DNA from: Oscillospiraceae bacterium
GTDB lineage: Bacteria; Bacillota_A; Clostridia; Oscillospirales; Oscillospiraceae
DNA length: 21,993 nucleotides
Direction: 5' to 3'
Assembly (NCBI GenBank): GCA_017456105.1
Contig: JAFTKA010000018.1
Coordinates: forward strand, 1-21,993
Within the stretch, counting starts at the first letter, position 1. Every line of letters starts with the position of its first letter. Positions 1 through 6,324 of the stretch are shown in pieces. The notes beneath the pieces were generated by a model. It was not told the origin of the DNA. It saw nothing but the letters and a program-made list of their open reading frames with translations, and ran no database searches. A program made the translations under genes and the position numbers.

Positions 1-407
1 CTCTGGCTTTCCTGTGTGAGGCTTACGACGAGGAGGTCGTGGGTCAGGACAAGAACGGCAACGACGATGTCCGCACCGTGCTGCGTCTGCACCCGGCTCT
101 GGCTCCTTTCAAGGCAGCGATCCTGCCCCTTAGCAAGAAGCTCAGCCCCAAGGCAGAGGAGATCTACAGAGAGCTGCGGAAGGACTTTATGGTGGACTTT
201 GACGATGCCGGCTCCATCGGCAAGCGTTACCGCCGTGAGGACGAGATCGGCACACCCCTTTGCATCACCGTGGACTTCCAGACCGTGGGTGATGACACCA
301 CCGAGGCCGACAACTGCGTAACGGTTCGTGATCGCGACACCATGGAGCAGGTCCGTGTTCCCATTGCAGAGCTGAAAGACTACATCGCCAAGAAGTGCGA
401 ATTCTAA
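1..407 (+). CDS. glyQS: Glycyl-tRNA synthetase, single-chain class II type (3' part only)
   Basis: This is the C-terminal end of glycyl-tRNA synthetase, which charges tRNA(Gly) in the cytoplasm. The reading frame is open from base 3 and runs off the left edge, so about the last 134 residues are visible. They correspond to the anticodon-binding domain, with the family-typical runs [40 protein letters not shown] and [11 protein letters not shown]. These match the bacterial/eukaryotic-like alpha2 GlyRS rather than the two-subunit GlyQ/GlyS enzyme. The stop codon is followed at once by a strong intrinsic terminator, so this gene ends its transcription unit. An internal GTG at 39 is not a real start, because homologous sequence continues upstream of it ([12 protein letters not shown]). 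Identification is near certain; the missing 5' part cannot be assessed. Confidence 0.96.
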   Translation, partial: LAFLCEAYDEEVVGQDKNGNDDVRTVLRLHPALAPFKAAILPLSKKLSPKAEEIYRELRKDFMVDFDDAGSIGKRYRREDEIGTPLCITVDFQTVGDDTTEADNCVTVRDRDTMEQVRVPIAELKDYIAKKCEF

Positions 408-414
408 ATAAGCC

Positions 415-461
415 CCGACTGGGCCAATGCTCTGTAAGAGCATTGGCCCAGTCGGTTTTTT
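415..461 (+). terminator. Intrinsic terminator of glyQS
   Basis: A perfect 19-bp inverted repeat (415-433 with 437-455, 3-nt apical loop) is followed by six T residues (456-461). It lies 8 bases after the glyQS stop codon and separates the core gene from the AT-rich insert to its right. Confidence 0.93.
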
Positions 462-483
462 ATTACAAAGTGGTTGAAATATC

Positions 484-512
484 TTGACATTCTCATTTCC
501 TTAAATTAAAAT
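484..512 (+). promoter_or_regulatory. Near-consensus housekeeping promoter of the leader peptide / lipoprotein / protease unit
   Basis: TTGACA (484-489) and TAAAAT (507-512) are separated by exactly 17 bases. Transcription would start near 519, about 36 bases before the leader peptide start codon. No other promoter of comparable quality is visible before the lipoprotein gene at 713. Confidence 0.82.
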
Positions 513-544
513 AGAAATGTAAGAACCACCCCCTGTCGAAAGGA

Positions 545-680
545 GGTCATTGCCATGTTTTATTCTGTATTTCCCAGGCCTTTGTTCATGTGCAATGCCC
601 AATCTTGGCGAGGGAAACTGAAAATCCTTTTATTCCGCACATAAGGAAGGCTGAAAAGTAAGCCCCTTATGTGCTTTTTT
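545..680 (+). promoter_or_regulatory. Four-segment transcription attenuator with leader peptide
   Basis: Four segments can pair in mutually exclusive ways. Segment 1 (545-557) pairs with segment 2 (587-599) in 12 bp with two single-base bulges, covering the leader peptide start codon. Segment 2 (577-593) can instead pair with segment 3 (637-652) as an antiterminator: six perfect pairs of ATGTGC/GCACAT plus a 7-bp block GGCCTTT with AAGGAAGGCT-side bases, including G-T wobbles. Segment 3 (637-652) pairs with segment 4 (661-674) as a terminator (10 bp GCACATAAGG/CCTTATGTGC plus 4 bp GGCT/AGCC, loop 653-660), followed by six T residues (675-680). A ribosome held up early in the leader would cover segment 1, free segment 2 and prevent termination. 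This logic is inferred from the sequence; the general mechanism is established for ribosome-mediated attenuation. Confidence 0.72.
555..644 (+). CDS. Leader peptide of 29 residues
   Basis: The small reading frame starts with ATG at 555 and ends with TAA at 642-644. A strong ribosome binding site, AAAGGAGG (539-546), lies 8 bases upstream of the ATG. The peptide begins MFYSVFPRPLF and ends KILLFRT. It contains the overlapping basic triplets Arg19-Gly20-Lys21 and Lys21-Leu22-Lys23, a +X+ pattern known from macrolide-stalled leader peptides, though this may be chance. Its stop codon lies inside the 5' arm of the terminator hairpin, as expected of a regulatory leader rather than a functional protein. 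No signal peptide or domain is recognisable. Whether it is translated is an inference from the ribosome binding site and its placement in the attenuator. Confidence 0.6.
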   Translation: MFYSVFPRPLFMCNAQSWRGKLKILLFRT

Positions 681-712
681 GTACCCATTTTGTAGAAATA
701 GGAGTGTCCTCC

Positions 713-1393
713 ATGAAAAGATTTTTTAGCTATTTACTAATTGTGGTTTTGCTTTCCCTGCTGGTTGGCTGTAGTCAACAGGAAAAGAAGAACGCCATTC
801 TTCCTCCTGTTAGGGTAGGGTCGGGAATTATGTATATGCAGTTGAAAAGACAGCATACCGTTGAGTCTGCTTTTGAGGAGGCCTATGCCGTGGCTCGGGT
901 TAAAATCGGCGATTGGCTTGGGGAGAATACGGAACATGAGCTTAGTTACTTCAAGGCTGTCGTAATGGAGGAATTCAAGGGAGATTTACCACAATCTTTC
1001 GCTTTGATACAAGACGGATGTTCTACCGCGACGCAGGTGGGATATCCCCTGTTTACGGCAGGCAATGAATTGCTCCTGTTCTTGCACAAAGCAACGGGAG
1101 AGGAAGACTACCAGCCCGCCTACTGGATTGTTGGTGCGTTCACTACATTTATGGATGTTGCTTACGATGCTGAAGGCAATCGTTACTATACGGATAGATA
1201 TGGCCTTCTCTGCAAAAATTTCTTTGGCTGCCCAAATTATACCTATGATAGTACAATAGGAGAAGAACTCCAAATCGAGCAAAGTGTTCGATCCTATCTC
1301 ATCAGTGTTGACCCCTATTATGAAATTATGGGCTATAAGTTTCCTAAAATTTATCGGGGTACGGATTTAGAGAATTATTTAAGAGGGTTGTAG
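713..1393 (+). CDS. Secreted lipoprotein of unknown function
   Basis: The product is 226 residues. It has a lipoprotein signal: basic start MKRFF, a hydrophobic stretch, then the lipobox LVGC with Cys20 as the lipidated residue, so it should be anchored on the outer face of the membrane. The start at ATG 713 is preferred over an upstream GTG at 671 because GGAG (701-704) is 8 bases before it, the signal peptide begins there, and the GTG lies inside the terminator hairpin. The middle has the pattern VARVKIGDWLG, then YFKAVVMEEFKGDLP, then GYPLFTAGNELLLFL. This is reminiscent of secreted Gram-positive domains with a 'V-x-V-x-x-x-x-KG ... G-x-x-YLLFL' layout, but I cannot name the family. It sits 23 bases before the protease gene and shares the attenuated promoter. 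Its AT-rich composition differs from the GC-rich core genes. Confidence 0.82.
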   Translation: MKRFFSYLLIVVLLSLLVGCSQQEKKNAILPPVRVGSGIMYMQLKRQHTVESAFEEAYAVARVKIGDWLGENTEHELSYFKAVVMEEFKGDLPQSFALIQDGCSTATQVGYPLFTAGNELLLFLHKATGEEDYQPAYWIVGAFTTFMDVAYDAEGNRYYTDRYGLLCKNFFGCPNYTYDSTIGEELQIEQSVRSYLISVDPYYEIMGYKFPKIYRGTDLENYLRGL

Positions 1394-1416
1394 AAACTGT
1401 TAAAGGAGGAATTTTT

Positions 1417-2268
1417 ATGAAAAGAACCAGATCATTAAGCACCTTGTTGTGTTTGTTTGCAATGCTTTTTGTATTACTGTCTGGTACTACTGTTTTTGCT
1501 CACCCGAGAACGCAAAAAGGTATTTTAGCAGAAACTACCATCGATCCAGAATACAGTAGTTACTATGTCGGCTCGTTTGTGGGCGGTGATGCGGTTGGTT
1601 GGCGCATTATGGAAGAGAGGCACACAAACGGCACGGAACAAACATATTCTTTTGATACATCTGACCCATACCTAACAAACACCTTGAAACAGTATGTTAG
1701 AGCGGGAGCTGATATGTGGAGCGACGTTATTGATATTGAAGAAAAGACCGATGGTTCAGGTATGGGCCTTATTTATATAGAGCATTATGAAACCTCACCT
1801 GCTAACGCGAAGTTTGTTGCAGATATTGGAACGTGCACCGATGGCAGAACAGGGCATTTGACTCGCTGGACAATTAAGATATATGAAGACAGTATAAGCG
1901 TGGTGAATGCAACAACGTTTGCTCACGAATTTGGACACATGATAGGCTTGACGGATTTATATGAAAGCTCAAGTAATAACAAGCTTATGTATGGATTTGA
2001 CAACAGAACGGCATCCGCACCTACAAATCTAGACAAATGGGGAGCGAGAGTTATTATCGGTGAACATACTACCCATACATGGGGATATAAATGTCATAGT
2101 GCGGCTACGTCTGGAGGAAACCGACACATAAAATACTGTATTATGTGCAATGGTCTGACAAATACGATCTTGAACTGTTCCTATAATTCTCAGAATATCT
2201 GTACTCTTTGTGGTGTTGCGTACAATGTAAATCCTGCATCCATTGGTATTGAACCAGAGATAAGTTAA
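1417..2268 (+). CDS. Secreted zinc metalloprotease, snapalysin/metzincin-like, with Cys/His-rich tail
   Basis: The 283-residue product has an N-terminal signal peptide (hydrophobic residues about 9-28, likely cut near VFA-HP) and no lipobox, so it is probably exported. The zinc site HEFGHMIGLTD is at residues 170-180, with His170, Glu171, His174 and Asp180 matching HExxHxxGxxD, the form with Asp as third ligand. A candidate Met-turn, LMYG with Met191, follows. After about residue 210 comes a Cys/His-rich tail with pairs HIKYCIMC and NICTLCG, which resembles the repeats in the lipoprotein at 13512. AAAGGAGG lies 8 bases before the ATG. It is co-transcribed with the lipoprotein, so the two may act together at the cell surface; substrate unknown. 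The peptidase fold call is firm for the motif; the subfamily is tentative. Confidence 0.86.
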   Translation: MKRTRSLSTLLCLFAMLFVLLSGTTVFAHPRTQKGILAETTIDPEYSSYYVGSFVGGDAVGWRIMEERHTNGTEQTYSFDTSDPYLTNTLKQYVRAGADMWSDVIDIEEKTDGSGMGLIYIEHYETSPANAKFVADIGTCTDGRTGHLTRWTIKIYEDSISVVNATTFAHEFGHMIGLTDLYESSSNNKLMYGFDNRTASAPTNLDKWGARVIIGEHTTHTWGYKCHSAATSGGNRHIKYCIMCNGLTNTILNCSYNSQNICTLCGVAYNVNPASIGIEPEIS

Positions 2269-2310
2269 GCGTTAAAAGCTAGATCACTGAAAAGCACAGA
2301 TTCTAAAATA

Positions 2311-2346
2311 GCAACGCCCTCCGGAAACGGAGGGCGTTGCTTATTT
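2311..2346. terminator. Terminator between convergent genes
   Basis: GCAACGCCCTCC (2311-2322) pairs perfectly with 2329-2340 across a 6-base loop. A short T-rich run follows on the plus strand (TTATTT), and TATTTTAG follows on the minus strand, so it can serve both the protease gene and the convergent beta-CASP gene ending at 2341. Confidence 0.82.
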
Positions 2347-3942
2347 CCACTTTTGGATCAGATTGCGGATCTGGGCGGTCAGCTTGGCGTTATCCTTGTT
2401 GGTGCAGCCCCGGCGTTTCTTTACCAGGGTCAGCAGGCTTTCCGCGGCTGCCAGCAGCTCTGTAAATACCGCATTGGCCCGGGCCGTGCCCCGGAGCGTT
2501 TTCACCCGATCGATGGGTTTGCCCTGGGTGTAGACCACCATGGCGTTGGTGATCAGATCGTATTCCGTACCGCTGAAGGGTGCTTCGGCGGCATAGCCCC
2601 GATCCTTCAGAAGCTTTCGGAAGGTTTCACAGGAGCCATCGTCTCCGTGGTTTACATAAATCATTGTTGGATTTTCCCGGAAGCCCTCCAGCCACCGCAA
2701 AAGGCCTGCCTGGTCGGCGTGGCCCGACGTGCCGTGGAGCATGGAGATTTCCGCGTGGACAGCGATCTCCTCACCGAACAGACGGACCTCCTTAGCACCC
2801 TGCTGGAGCTTTCGGCCTAAAGAACCCTCAGCCTGATAGCCTACAAACAGAACGGTGCTTTCCGGCCGCCACAGGTTATGCTTCAGGTGATGGCGGATCC
2901 GGCCTGCCTCGCACATACCGCTGGCAGAGAGGATCACCTTGGGTCGTTTATCTTCGTTAATGGCTTTGGAATCCTCGGAGGTAACGGACAAGGTCAGACC
3001 CTCAAACCAAATGGGATTGATCCCCTGCTTCACAAGCTCCATGGTCGGTTCGTCCAGACAGCTTAAGTCGCATTGGAGGAAAACACCGGTGGCTTCCACC
3101 GCCAAAGGACTGTCCACATACACCGGGAAGCCGTCATGTCCCTTTACCAGGCCCTGCAGCTTTACCTGACGGAGGGCATATAAAAGTTCCTGGGTCCTGC
3201 CCACGGCGAAGGAGGGGATCACCACGTTGCCGCCCCGGTCAAAGGTCCGCTGCAGGCACATAGCAAGCTCCCCGATGGCATCGCCGGGCTTCTCGTGCAG
3301 CCGGTCGCCGTAGGTGGATTCGATCACCAAATAGTCAGTTTGTTCCACCGGCTTCGGGTCGTTGATAATGGGCTGGTTTGTGTTGCCCACATCGCCGGAG
3401 AAGACGATCTTCCGGGTCTTTTGTCCCTCAGTCAGCCACAGCTCAATACAGGCAGAGCCCAACAGGTGTCCGATATCCGTGAATCGCAACTCAATTCCCT
3501 CGGCAACCCGCAGAATCTCGTCATAGCTACAGGGACGGAACAGGGAGATCGCCCCGACAGCGTCGTTCAAGTCATAAACAGGAGTGATGGGATCATCACC
3601 GGCCCGCTGGGCCTTTCTTGTCTGCCACTGGGCCTCGGACTCCTGGATATGGGCAGAGTCCCGCAGCATGATATTACAGAGGTTGCAGGTCTCCCGGGTG
3701 GCGTAGATCTGCCCCCGGAAGCCGTCCTTATAAAGCTTGGGCAGCATACCGGAGTGGTCGATATGGGCGTGGGTCAGAAATACAGCCTCGATTTTTTCTG
3801 CGGCCACCGGCAGGGGTACATTTTCAAAAACATCAATGCCTTGCTCCATGCCGCAGTCCACCAGATATTGCCGGGAACCGACTTCCAGCAGGGTGCAGGA
3901 GCCGGTTACCTCGTGGGTGGCACCGATAAATTGCACTCGCAT
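2341..3942 (-). CDS. Beta-CASP metallo-beta-lactamase-fold ribonuclease (YSH1/COG1236 type)
   Basis: The 533-residue product belongs to the MBL-fold RNA-processing nucleases. Residues 57-64 are THAHIDHS, giving zinc ligands His58, His60, Asp62 and His63. Further MBL motifs are DIGHLLGSA and FSGDVG. The beta-CASP insert follows, with IPSFAVGRTQELL, the Arg/His motif SASGMCEAGRIRHHL and the C-terminal motif GTSGHADQAGLL. A basic tail of about 60 residues ends the protein. The family cuts or trims RNA as a metal-dependent nuclease; the substrate here is unknown. The start at ATG 3942 has AGGAGGTG 5-6 bases upstream. The 68 in-frame residues further upstream cross the promoter and a hairpin and lack homology, so they are excluded. 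It is transcribed alone from its own promoter. Confidence 0.92.
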   Translation of the reverse strand: MRVQFIGATHEVTGSCTLLEVGSRQYLVDCGMEQGIDVFENVPLPVAAEKIEAVFLTHAHIDHSGMLPKLYKDGFRGQIYATRETCNLCNIMLRDSAHIQESEAQWQTRKAQRAGDDPITPVYDLNDAVGAISLFRPCSYDEILRVAEGIELRFTDIGHLLGSACIELWLTEGQKTRKIVFSGDVGNTNQPIINDPKPVEQTDYLVIESTYGDRLHEKPGDAIGELAMCLQRTFDRGGNVVIPSFAVGRTQELLYALRQVKLQGLVKGHDGFPVYVDSPLAVEATGVFLQCDLSCLDEPTMELVKQGINPIWFEGLTLSVTSEDSKAINEDKRPKVILSASGMCEAGRIRHHLKHNLWRPESTVLFVGYQAEGSLGRKLQQGAKEVRLFGEEIAVHAEISMLHGTSGHADQAGLLRWLEGFRENPTMIYVNHGDDGSCETFRKLLKDRGYAAEAPFSGTEYDLITNAMVVYTQGKPIDRVKTLRGTARANAVFTELLAAAESLLTLVKKRRGCTNKDNAKLTAQIRNLIQKWK

Positions 3943-3961
3943 AAAAACACCTCCTATATTT

Positions 3962-3990
3962 ACTATACTCCAAAGTGCGGGGTTCGACAA
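3962..3990 (-). promoter_or_regulatory. Promoter of the beta-CASP gene
   Basis: On the minus strand TTGTCG (3990-3985) and TATAGT (3967-3962) are 17 bases apart. Transcription would start about 13 bases before the start codon, leaving a very short leader that contains the ribosome binding site. Confidence 0.62.
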
Positions 3991-3998
3991 GATAAGGT

Positions 3999-4027
3999 AA
4001 AAAAATAGAGGGGTCAGCAATGACCCC
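3999..4027 (-). terminator. Hairpin with minus-strand T-tract upstream of the beta-CASP promoter
   Basis: GGGGTCA (4010-4016) and TGACCCC (4021-4027) form a 7-bp stem with a 4-base loop. On the minus strand it is followed by TCTATTTTTTTA, which is terminator-like. It lies just upstream of the beta-CASP promoter and would insulate it from leftward transcription crossing 4028-4586. Confidence 0.6.
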
Positions 4028-4536
4028 AACACGATTATAATAACATATCCTGCGATGCATGTCAACAAGTATTTGTTCAAAATGTCTAAATTCTGCGTTT
4101 TAAATAAAATAAACTTATTTACTTTGTACAATATTCCATCTTGCAAAAGGGAAAAATGTATGTTACTTTATAGTCAGAAAGGGTGATACCAATGTACAGT
4201 TAAAACCCTAAGGCACATAAAGGCGTTTCCCCAATTTATAATATATGGGTCTCAAACAAAACAAAACAAAATCAACAAACCGGAAACGCAGATGTGTGCA
4301 AAGACGATAAGGCCGAAGTGGAAACCGGCAACCGACATATAGGCTGGTCGCCTATGATGATGAGTGGAATCGAAAATGGAGTCGGAATGAATGGGGCGAA
4401 AGCGGAGGAGTTTATCGTCAGGATCTGAACAGATCCAAAAAAGATACGCAGAAGCAGATATCATGGCATCGTGCGGCGTATCTAAACTGTAGAAAGCGAG
4501 GTAGCCATTGATGAGTGAACCCAAGAACAAAGAGAG
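4028..4536. other. Intergenic stretch with no convincing gene
   Basis: About 510 bases lie between two hairpins. The left half (4028-4260) is very AT-rich. The right half (about 4280-4530) is richer in GC and purine-biased on the plus strand, and reads like decayed coding sequence: several overlapping frames give 40-60 codon fragments without a good start or ribosome binding site. An 8-bp inverted repeat (4223-4230 with 4282-4289) is present. A minus-strand open frame of 102 codons (4252-4560) begins inside the downstream terminator hairpin and is probably spurious. I recognise no protein, RNA or mobile element here. Confidence 0.5.
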
Positions 4537-4590
4537 ATAACCCTTGATCGTCAAGTCCAAGTAAGACGATCAAGGGTTATTTCGTTTTAT
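4537..4590. terminator. Terminator after the deacylase-like gene
   Basis: A perfect 16-bp inverted repeat (4537-4552 with 4565-4580, 12-base loop) lies just beyond the minus-strand gene ending at 4587. On the minus strand it is followed by CTCTCTTTGTTCTT; on the plus strand by TTCGTTTTAT. It probably ends the minus operon and may also stop plus-strand transcription from 4028-4536. Confidence 0.75.
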
Positions 4591-5120
4591 AGGGTTACAG
4601 TCTGCATAGTGTGCTCCATAGCGGGGAGAATGATGGTTGTCAGATCCTTGGTAGCCAGCCGCAGGCTGGAGGTGTTCACACAGGGGTGGCAGCCAATATA
4701 TTCATCATTCAGAAGGTCGCGGTCTATTAAAAGCCGGACCTTTTTTTCTTTGTCATTCATAAGCCCCAAAACGCTGACGGAACCGGGGGTGATGTCCAAA
4801 TACTTTTCCATATGATCGCTATCGGCAAAGGACAGTCGGGAAGAGCCGATCTGGGCGGATAAGTCCTTGGTCTTAAAGGGCTTGTCGCCGGGCATCAGCA
4901 ACAGGTAAAAATCCGTCTGCTGCCGGTTGCACAGGAACAGGTTTTTGCACATGGGGGCTTCCAAAGCCCCGTCGATGGCAAGGCAGGCTTCCATGGTCAT
5001 AGCCGGGTCGTGATCCACCCGCCGGTAGGAAATGCCCAGGTTATCCAAAAAGTCATAGACCCGGATCTCCTTGTCCAGCCGCTGGGAGCAATCTGTGGGG
5101 CGTCCGTTTTCCGGTATCAT
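4587..5120 (-). CDS. Prolyl-tRNA editing-type deacylase (ProXp-ala / PrdX-like, YbaK fold)
   Basis: The 177-residue product fits the free-standing YbaK/ProRS-INS editing family, which hydrolyses Ala-tRNA(Pro) mischarged by prolyl-tRNA synthetase. Family features are the RRVDHDPAMTMEAC segment near residue 35, the conserved lysines in CKNLFLCNRQQ, and LLMPGDKPFKTKDL. The segments PGSVSVLGLMND and GCHPCVNTSSL, the latter matching the GxHPxxNT-type substrate pocket motif, complete the pattern. The length is normal for the family. The ATG overlaps the stop of the upstream kinase gene in the sequence TAATG, and GAGGTG precedes it, so translation is probably coupled. The pairing with a sugar-type kinase has no obvious metabolic logic. 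Confidence in the fold is high; substrate specificity is inferred from the family. Confidence 0.88.
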   Translation of the reverse strand: MIPENGRPTDCSQRLDKEIRVYDFLDNLGISYRRVDHDPAMTMEACLAIDGALEAPMCKNLFLCNRQQTDFYLLLMPGDKPFKTKDLSAQIGSSRLSFADSDHMEKYLDITPGSVSVLGLMNDKEKKVRLLIDRDLLNDEYIGCHPCVNTSSLRLATKDLTTIILPAMEHTMQTVTL

Positions 5121-6193
5121 TAGGCATTCACCTCAGAAATGATTTTCTTCATAGTGTCCCACTGGCGTTCCATATCCGCTACCAGCTTGAACTGTGTGCG
5201 GCAGCGGTCCAGGTTCTGCTCCGGGTACTGGATTCCAAAGTAATGGTCGCCGTCCAGATAGTCGGTCAAAAACCGCATGCCACATTCCAATGTCATCATC
5301 TTGGCACCGACGGTCAGAGAGTCCCGCTCAGCCGCAGTCAGGTTGGGGAATGCGGTCAGGAAGCCCTCGGCATAGCTGCGGAACAGGTTGATGTCCATAC
5401 GGACTTTACTGAGATCCTTTTCGTCCTCAGCGGCAGTGGACGCACCAAAACGAATGGCATCGCCAAAATCGTAGGCCAAAAGGCCGGGCATGGTGGTGTC
5501 CAGGTCCACGACGCAAAGGGGCTCACGGGTGTGCTTATCCAGCATGACGTTATTGAGCTTGGTGTCATTGTGGGTTACACGCAGGGGGAGCCTGCCCGCA
5601 TTCAGCTGGGATACCAGAGTATCTGCAAAGTCTTCCCGGGACAAAACGAAATCAATCTCAGCCTGCACGTCCTTGGCACGATTCATGGGGTCTCTGGCTA
5701 AGGTCTCCTTGAAGATCCGGTAGCGGTCGGGGGTATCGTGGAAGTTGGGAATGGTCTCAAACAGGGTCTCGGCGGGGAAGCCGTCCAGCTGCCGGGCAAA
5801 AGAGCCAAAAGCAACCGCTACCTGATAGAAATCCTGGGGACATTCCACTGCCTGTAGGCAGATACTGTTGTCGATAAAGATGTAGACACGCCAGTCGCCC
5901 AGCTCGTCGTCGTGATAGTAGGGCTTATCGTCCACCGTATGTACCAGGGTCAGCACCTTTCGGGGGTCGTCGGTCTGCTTGTGAAGGTATGCGGACACGG
6001 CGGCGACGTTTTGCATCAGCTCCGGGATATTGCCGAAGGCCTGGTTGCTCAGCTTCTGCAGAACATACTGCCGGCCGGACTGGGTGGCAACAAGGTAGGT
6101 TTTATTGATATGACCGTGGCCGTACTTCTCGCAGGACACTGCGGGGGAGTCCAACTGAAATTGTGCCAATATGGTGCTAAAAACTGCTTCCAT
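5120..6193 (-). CDS. APH-fold small-molecule kinase, N-acetylhexosamine 1-kinase (NahK)-like
   Basis: The 357-residue product is an aminoglycoside-phosphotransferase-fold kinase. A glycine/histidine-rich segment, YGHGHINKTYLV, near residue 25 and the lysine in YVLQKL form the nucleotide site. The catalytic loop THNDTKLNNVML is near residue 208, and the metal-binding DLDTTMPG follows. The layout and length resemble NahK-type N-acetylhexosamine kinases and related choline/homoserine kinase-like enzymes, so it probably phosphorylates a sugar or similar metabolite. It should not be read as an antibiotic-resistance enzyme. The start at ATG 6193 was chosen because AAGGAGAG lies 6 bases upstream; nine further in-frame codons upstream lack one. 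It is the first gene of a two-gene unit with the deacylase-like gene. The substrate is not determined by the sequence. Confidence 0.85.
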   Translation of the reverse strand: MEAVFSTILAQFQLDSPAVSCEKYGHGHINKTYLVATQSGRQYVLQKLSNQAFGNIPELMQNVAAVSAYLHKQTDDPRKVLTLVHTVDDKPYYHDDELGDWRVYIFIDNSICLQAVECPQDFYQVAVAFGSFARQLDGFPAETLFETIPNFHDTPDRYRIFKETLARDPMNRAKDVQAEIDFVLSREDFADTLVSQLNAGRLPLRVTHNDTKLNNVMLDKHTREPLCVVDLDTTMPGLLAYDFGDAIRFGASTAAEDEKDLSKVRMDINLFRSYAEGFLTAFPNLTAAERDSLTVGAKMMTLECGMRFLTDYLDGDHYFGIQYPEQNLDRCRTQFKLVADMERQWDTMKKIISEVNA

Positions 6194-6228
6194 AATTTCT
6201 CTCCTTGGCATATTTATCAAACTTAAAC

Positions 6229-6257
6229 ATTATAATATAAAAAACCCCTTTTGAAAA
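6229..6257 (-). promoter_or_regulatory. Likely promoter of the kinase-deacylase operon
   Basis: On the minus strand TATAAT (6234-6229) is a perfect -10 element. TTTTCA (6257-6252), 17 bases upstream, is a weak -35 and lies within the terminator stem of the upstream gene, so the two elements overlap. Confidence 0.5.
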
Positions 6258-6267
6258 GGGGTTTTTG
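6239..6267. terminator. Bidirectional terminator, AACCCC/GGGGTT stem
   Basis: AAAAACCCCTT (6240-6250) pairs with AAGGGGTTTTT (6256-6266) around a short loop, giving T-runs on both strands. It should end the zinc-ribbon membrane gene on the minus strand. Confidence 0.8.
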
Positions 6268-6324
6268 TGTTTTTACGGTATTTTTATTAAAAAGCTGCCG
6301 AGTCTTTTCGGTAGCGTATGTATA

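Noticed and set aside
671..712. GTG start of the lipoprotein gene at 671
   Set aside because: It lies in the terminator hairpin, lacks a ribosome binding site, and would place 14 residues before a complete signal peptide that starts at ATG 713.
2353..2820. Long plus-strand open frames opposite the minus-strand genes (here and at 3295-4008, 7448-7909, 8402-9025, 9377-10024, 15750-16748)
   Set aside because: They are antisense shadows of well-supported conserved genes, with no ribosome binding sites and no family resemblance.
3943..4146. 68-residue N-terminal extension of the beta-CASP protein
   Set aside because: It crosses a promoter and a hairpin, is hydrophobic and AT-rich, and has no ribosome binding site; the conserved protein begins at ATG 3942, preceded by AGGAGGTG.
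4252..4560. Minus-strand open frame of 102 codons that looks partly hydrophobic
   Set aside because: Its start codon lies within a terminator hairpin, it has no ribosome binding site, and composition does not look like coding sequence.
5120..6193. Aminoglycoside-resistance enzyme
   Set aside because: Only the APH fold is shared; sequence layout is NahK-like and the neighbour is a tRNA-editing protein, not a resistance cassette.
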